Shown here: positions 63,265 through 64,000 of the stretch, piece by piece
How positions within the stretch are numbered: position 1 is the first letter of the stretch
Layout: each line of letters begins with the position of its first letter
Assembly (NCBI GenBank): GCA_024516035.1
Contig: CM044966.1
Coordinates: 1,478,296-1,542,295, forward strand
Reading direction: 5' to 3'
DNA: 64,000 nucleotides
Origin: Bactericera cockerelli
Lineage: Eukaryota > Arthropoda > Insecta > Hemiptera > Triozidae
Program-made: the position numbers and the translations under genes
Notes under the pieces: model-generated
What the model was told of the DNA's origin: nothing
The model's database searches: none
What the model saw: the letters and a program-made list of their open reading frames with translations, nothing else

Positions 63265-63415
63265 TATAGTTCATTGGTCTGTTGATGTAGAAGTCATGGG
63301 TTCAAAACCCAGCCGTGACATGATTATATCCTCCTATTTAGAATTTTAACCACCTAGTAATACATATTTGTCTTACTACTGGAGTAATGGCACTTTGTGA
63401 CTTCAGTTAAATATC
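63265..63415 (+). mobile_element. SINE-C, diverged
   Basis: GGGTTCAAAACCCAGCCGTG, ACCACCTAGTAATACA and CTGGAGTAATGGCAC. Confidence 0.6.
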
Positions 63416-63574
63416 AAAATAAATCAATGTTGGTAATTGTACGATTTTATATTGTGAAGCTCGAGACCTTTTTAATAAAATTATGGGTAGCATAGCTTTA
63501 CAACTACAAATGGCCAAATCTAGATACTTGTGCTAGTCCAAGCTCATGTAGATTTAAGGTGATCAATGTCAATG

Positions 63575-63775
63575 CTGTGCACTGGCAGTCAAGTGGTTAA
63601 TGTGCTAAGTTTGTAATCCAGGTAGAGTAGGTATCTGTTGGTTTGCATCCAACCCAGTGCATAAATTTTTCCTCATTAATTTGAGTTTGTGACTAGGTGG
63701 GTTAGGTGGTAGAAAATGCTTTGAGCATTAACCTTGCCTGGTGGTTACCTTCCACGAAAGAGTATTATTATCATC
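63575..63775 (+). mobile_element. SINE-B, full length, diverged
   Basis: GGCAGTCAAGTGGTTAATGT to CCTTCCACGAAAGAG. Confidence 0.75.
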
Positions 63776-64000
63776 ATCATCAATTTCCACCAATCACAAA
63801 GCTCCAAAGCTATCACATAGTCTTGAATTTAGATGAGTTTGGACCTACCAGGGCATCTTGACCCAGCCAATAGAGTCTCCATTTTTTTTCTGTAAAAATT
63901 TCTTGGTTTAAATTTTGTTTTATATTGATTAGATTAGTAGAAAAGAAATACCAAATATTTTCTTTATTATCTGGGAATGCCACCACTGGTTGTTACTCAT
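63776..64000. other. Spacer to window end
   Basis: No gene seen. The last 20 bases (CCACTGGTTGTTACTCAT) resemble a SINE-D body in reverse. Confidence 0.35.

Overview
This window is animal nuclear DNA, most likely from an insect. It is AT-rich and intron-containing, packed with short retroposons and small DNA transposons, and its one complete gene most resembles insect versions of the transcription coactivator PC4. I cannot place it to order or species. A run of exactly 100 N (61540-61639) is a scaffold gap, so order and distance across it are not proven by sequence.

Two protein genes can be reconstructed. A PC4/SUB1 homologue lies on the minus strand (four coding exons, 50448 down to 47266, 136 aa). 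About 4.4 kb away, divergently transcribed on the plus strand, is a secreted M14 carboxypeptidase of the N/E type (54852 to about 58200). Its zinc and substrate-binding residues are partly lost, and one base is missing near 57957, so it is either a pseudo-enzyme with a sequence error or a decaying gene. Pieces of both genes are duplicated nearby. PC4 exon 1 is present twice in tandem, with a third, start-less copy 10 kb away. PC4 exon 2 has an inverted copy at 51484-51552. The first exon of the carboxypeptidase has an inverted copy at 54403-54466. Two small, GC-richer membrane-type reading frames (24898-25026 and 35517-35693, both minus) and one AT-rich 97-codon frame (34601-34894) are weaker gene candidates.

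The remainder is mostly repeats. I name the SINE families by recurring sequence: 5S-SINE (5S rRNA-like head) and SINE-A, B, C, D, E, F, H, I and J (tRNA-like heads or related bodies). The body of 5S-SINE is shared with tRNA-headed SINE-E, so one core domain is carried by two kinds of promoter. Several copies have clear target-site duplications. DNA elements include a 2.2-kb element with about 457-bp terminal inverted repeats and a decayed mariner-type transposase, two TTAA-flanked piggyBac-like MITEs (one with an unoccupied paralogous site 340 bp away), several other inverted-repeat MITEs, a Helitron-like tandem piece, and three non-LTR retrotransposon relics. Minisatellites (20, 23, 30, 45 and 66 bp) and microsatellites (a 430-bp TTG tract; CT, TG and GA tracts) fill further space.

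Layout: 1-24.7 kb, dense SINE and MITE country with LINE relics; 24.7-25.6 kb, small membrane exon with minisatellites; 25.6-30.3 kb, AT-rich DNA, three SINE-B copies and a TTG tract; 30.5-34.6 kb, mariner-type element, Helitron-like repeats and a LINE tail; 34.6-47 kb, small ORFs among SINEs; 47.2-50.5 kb, PC4; 50.5-54.8 kb, duplicated exons and transposons; 54.85-58.2 kb, carboxypeptidase-like gene; 58.2-64 kb, pyrimidine-rich tract, transposons, distal PC4 exon copy, gap and more degenerate SINEs.
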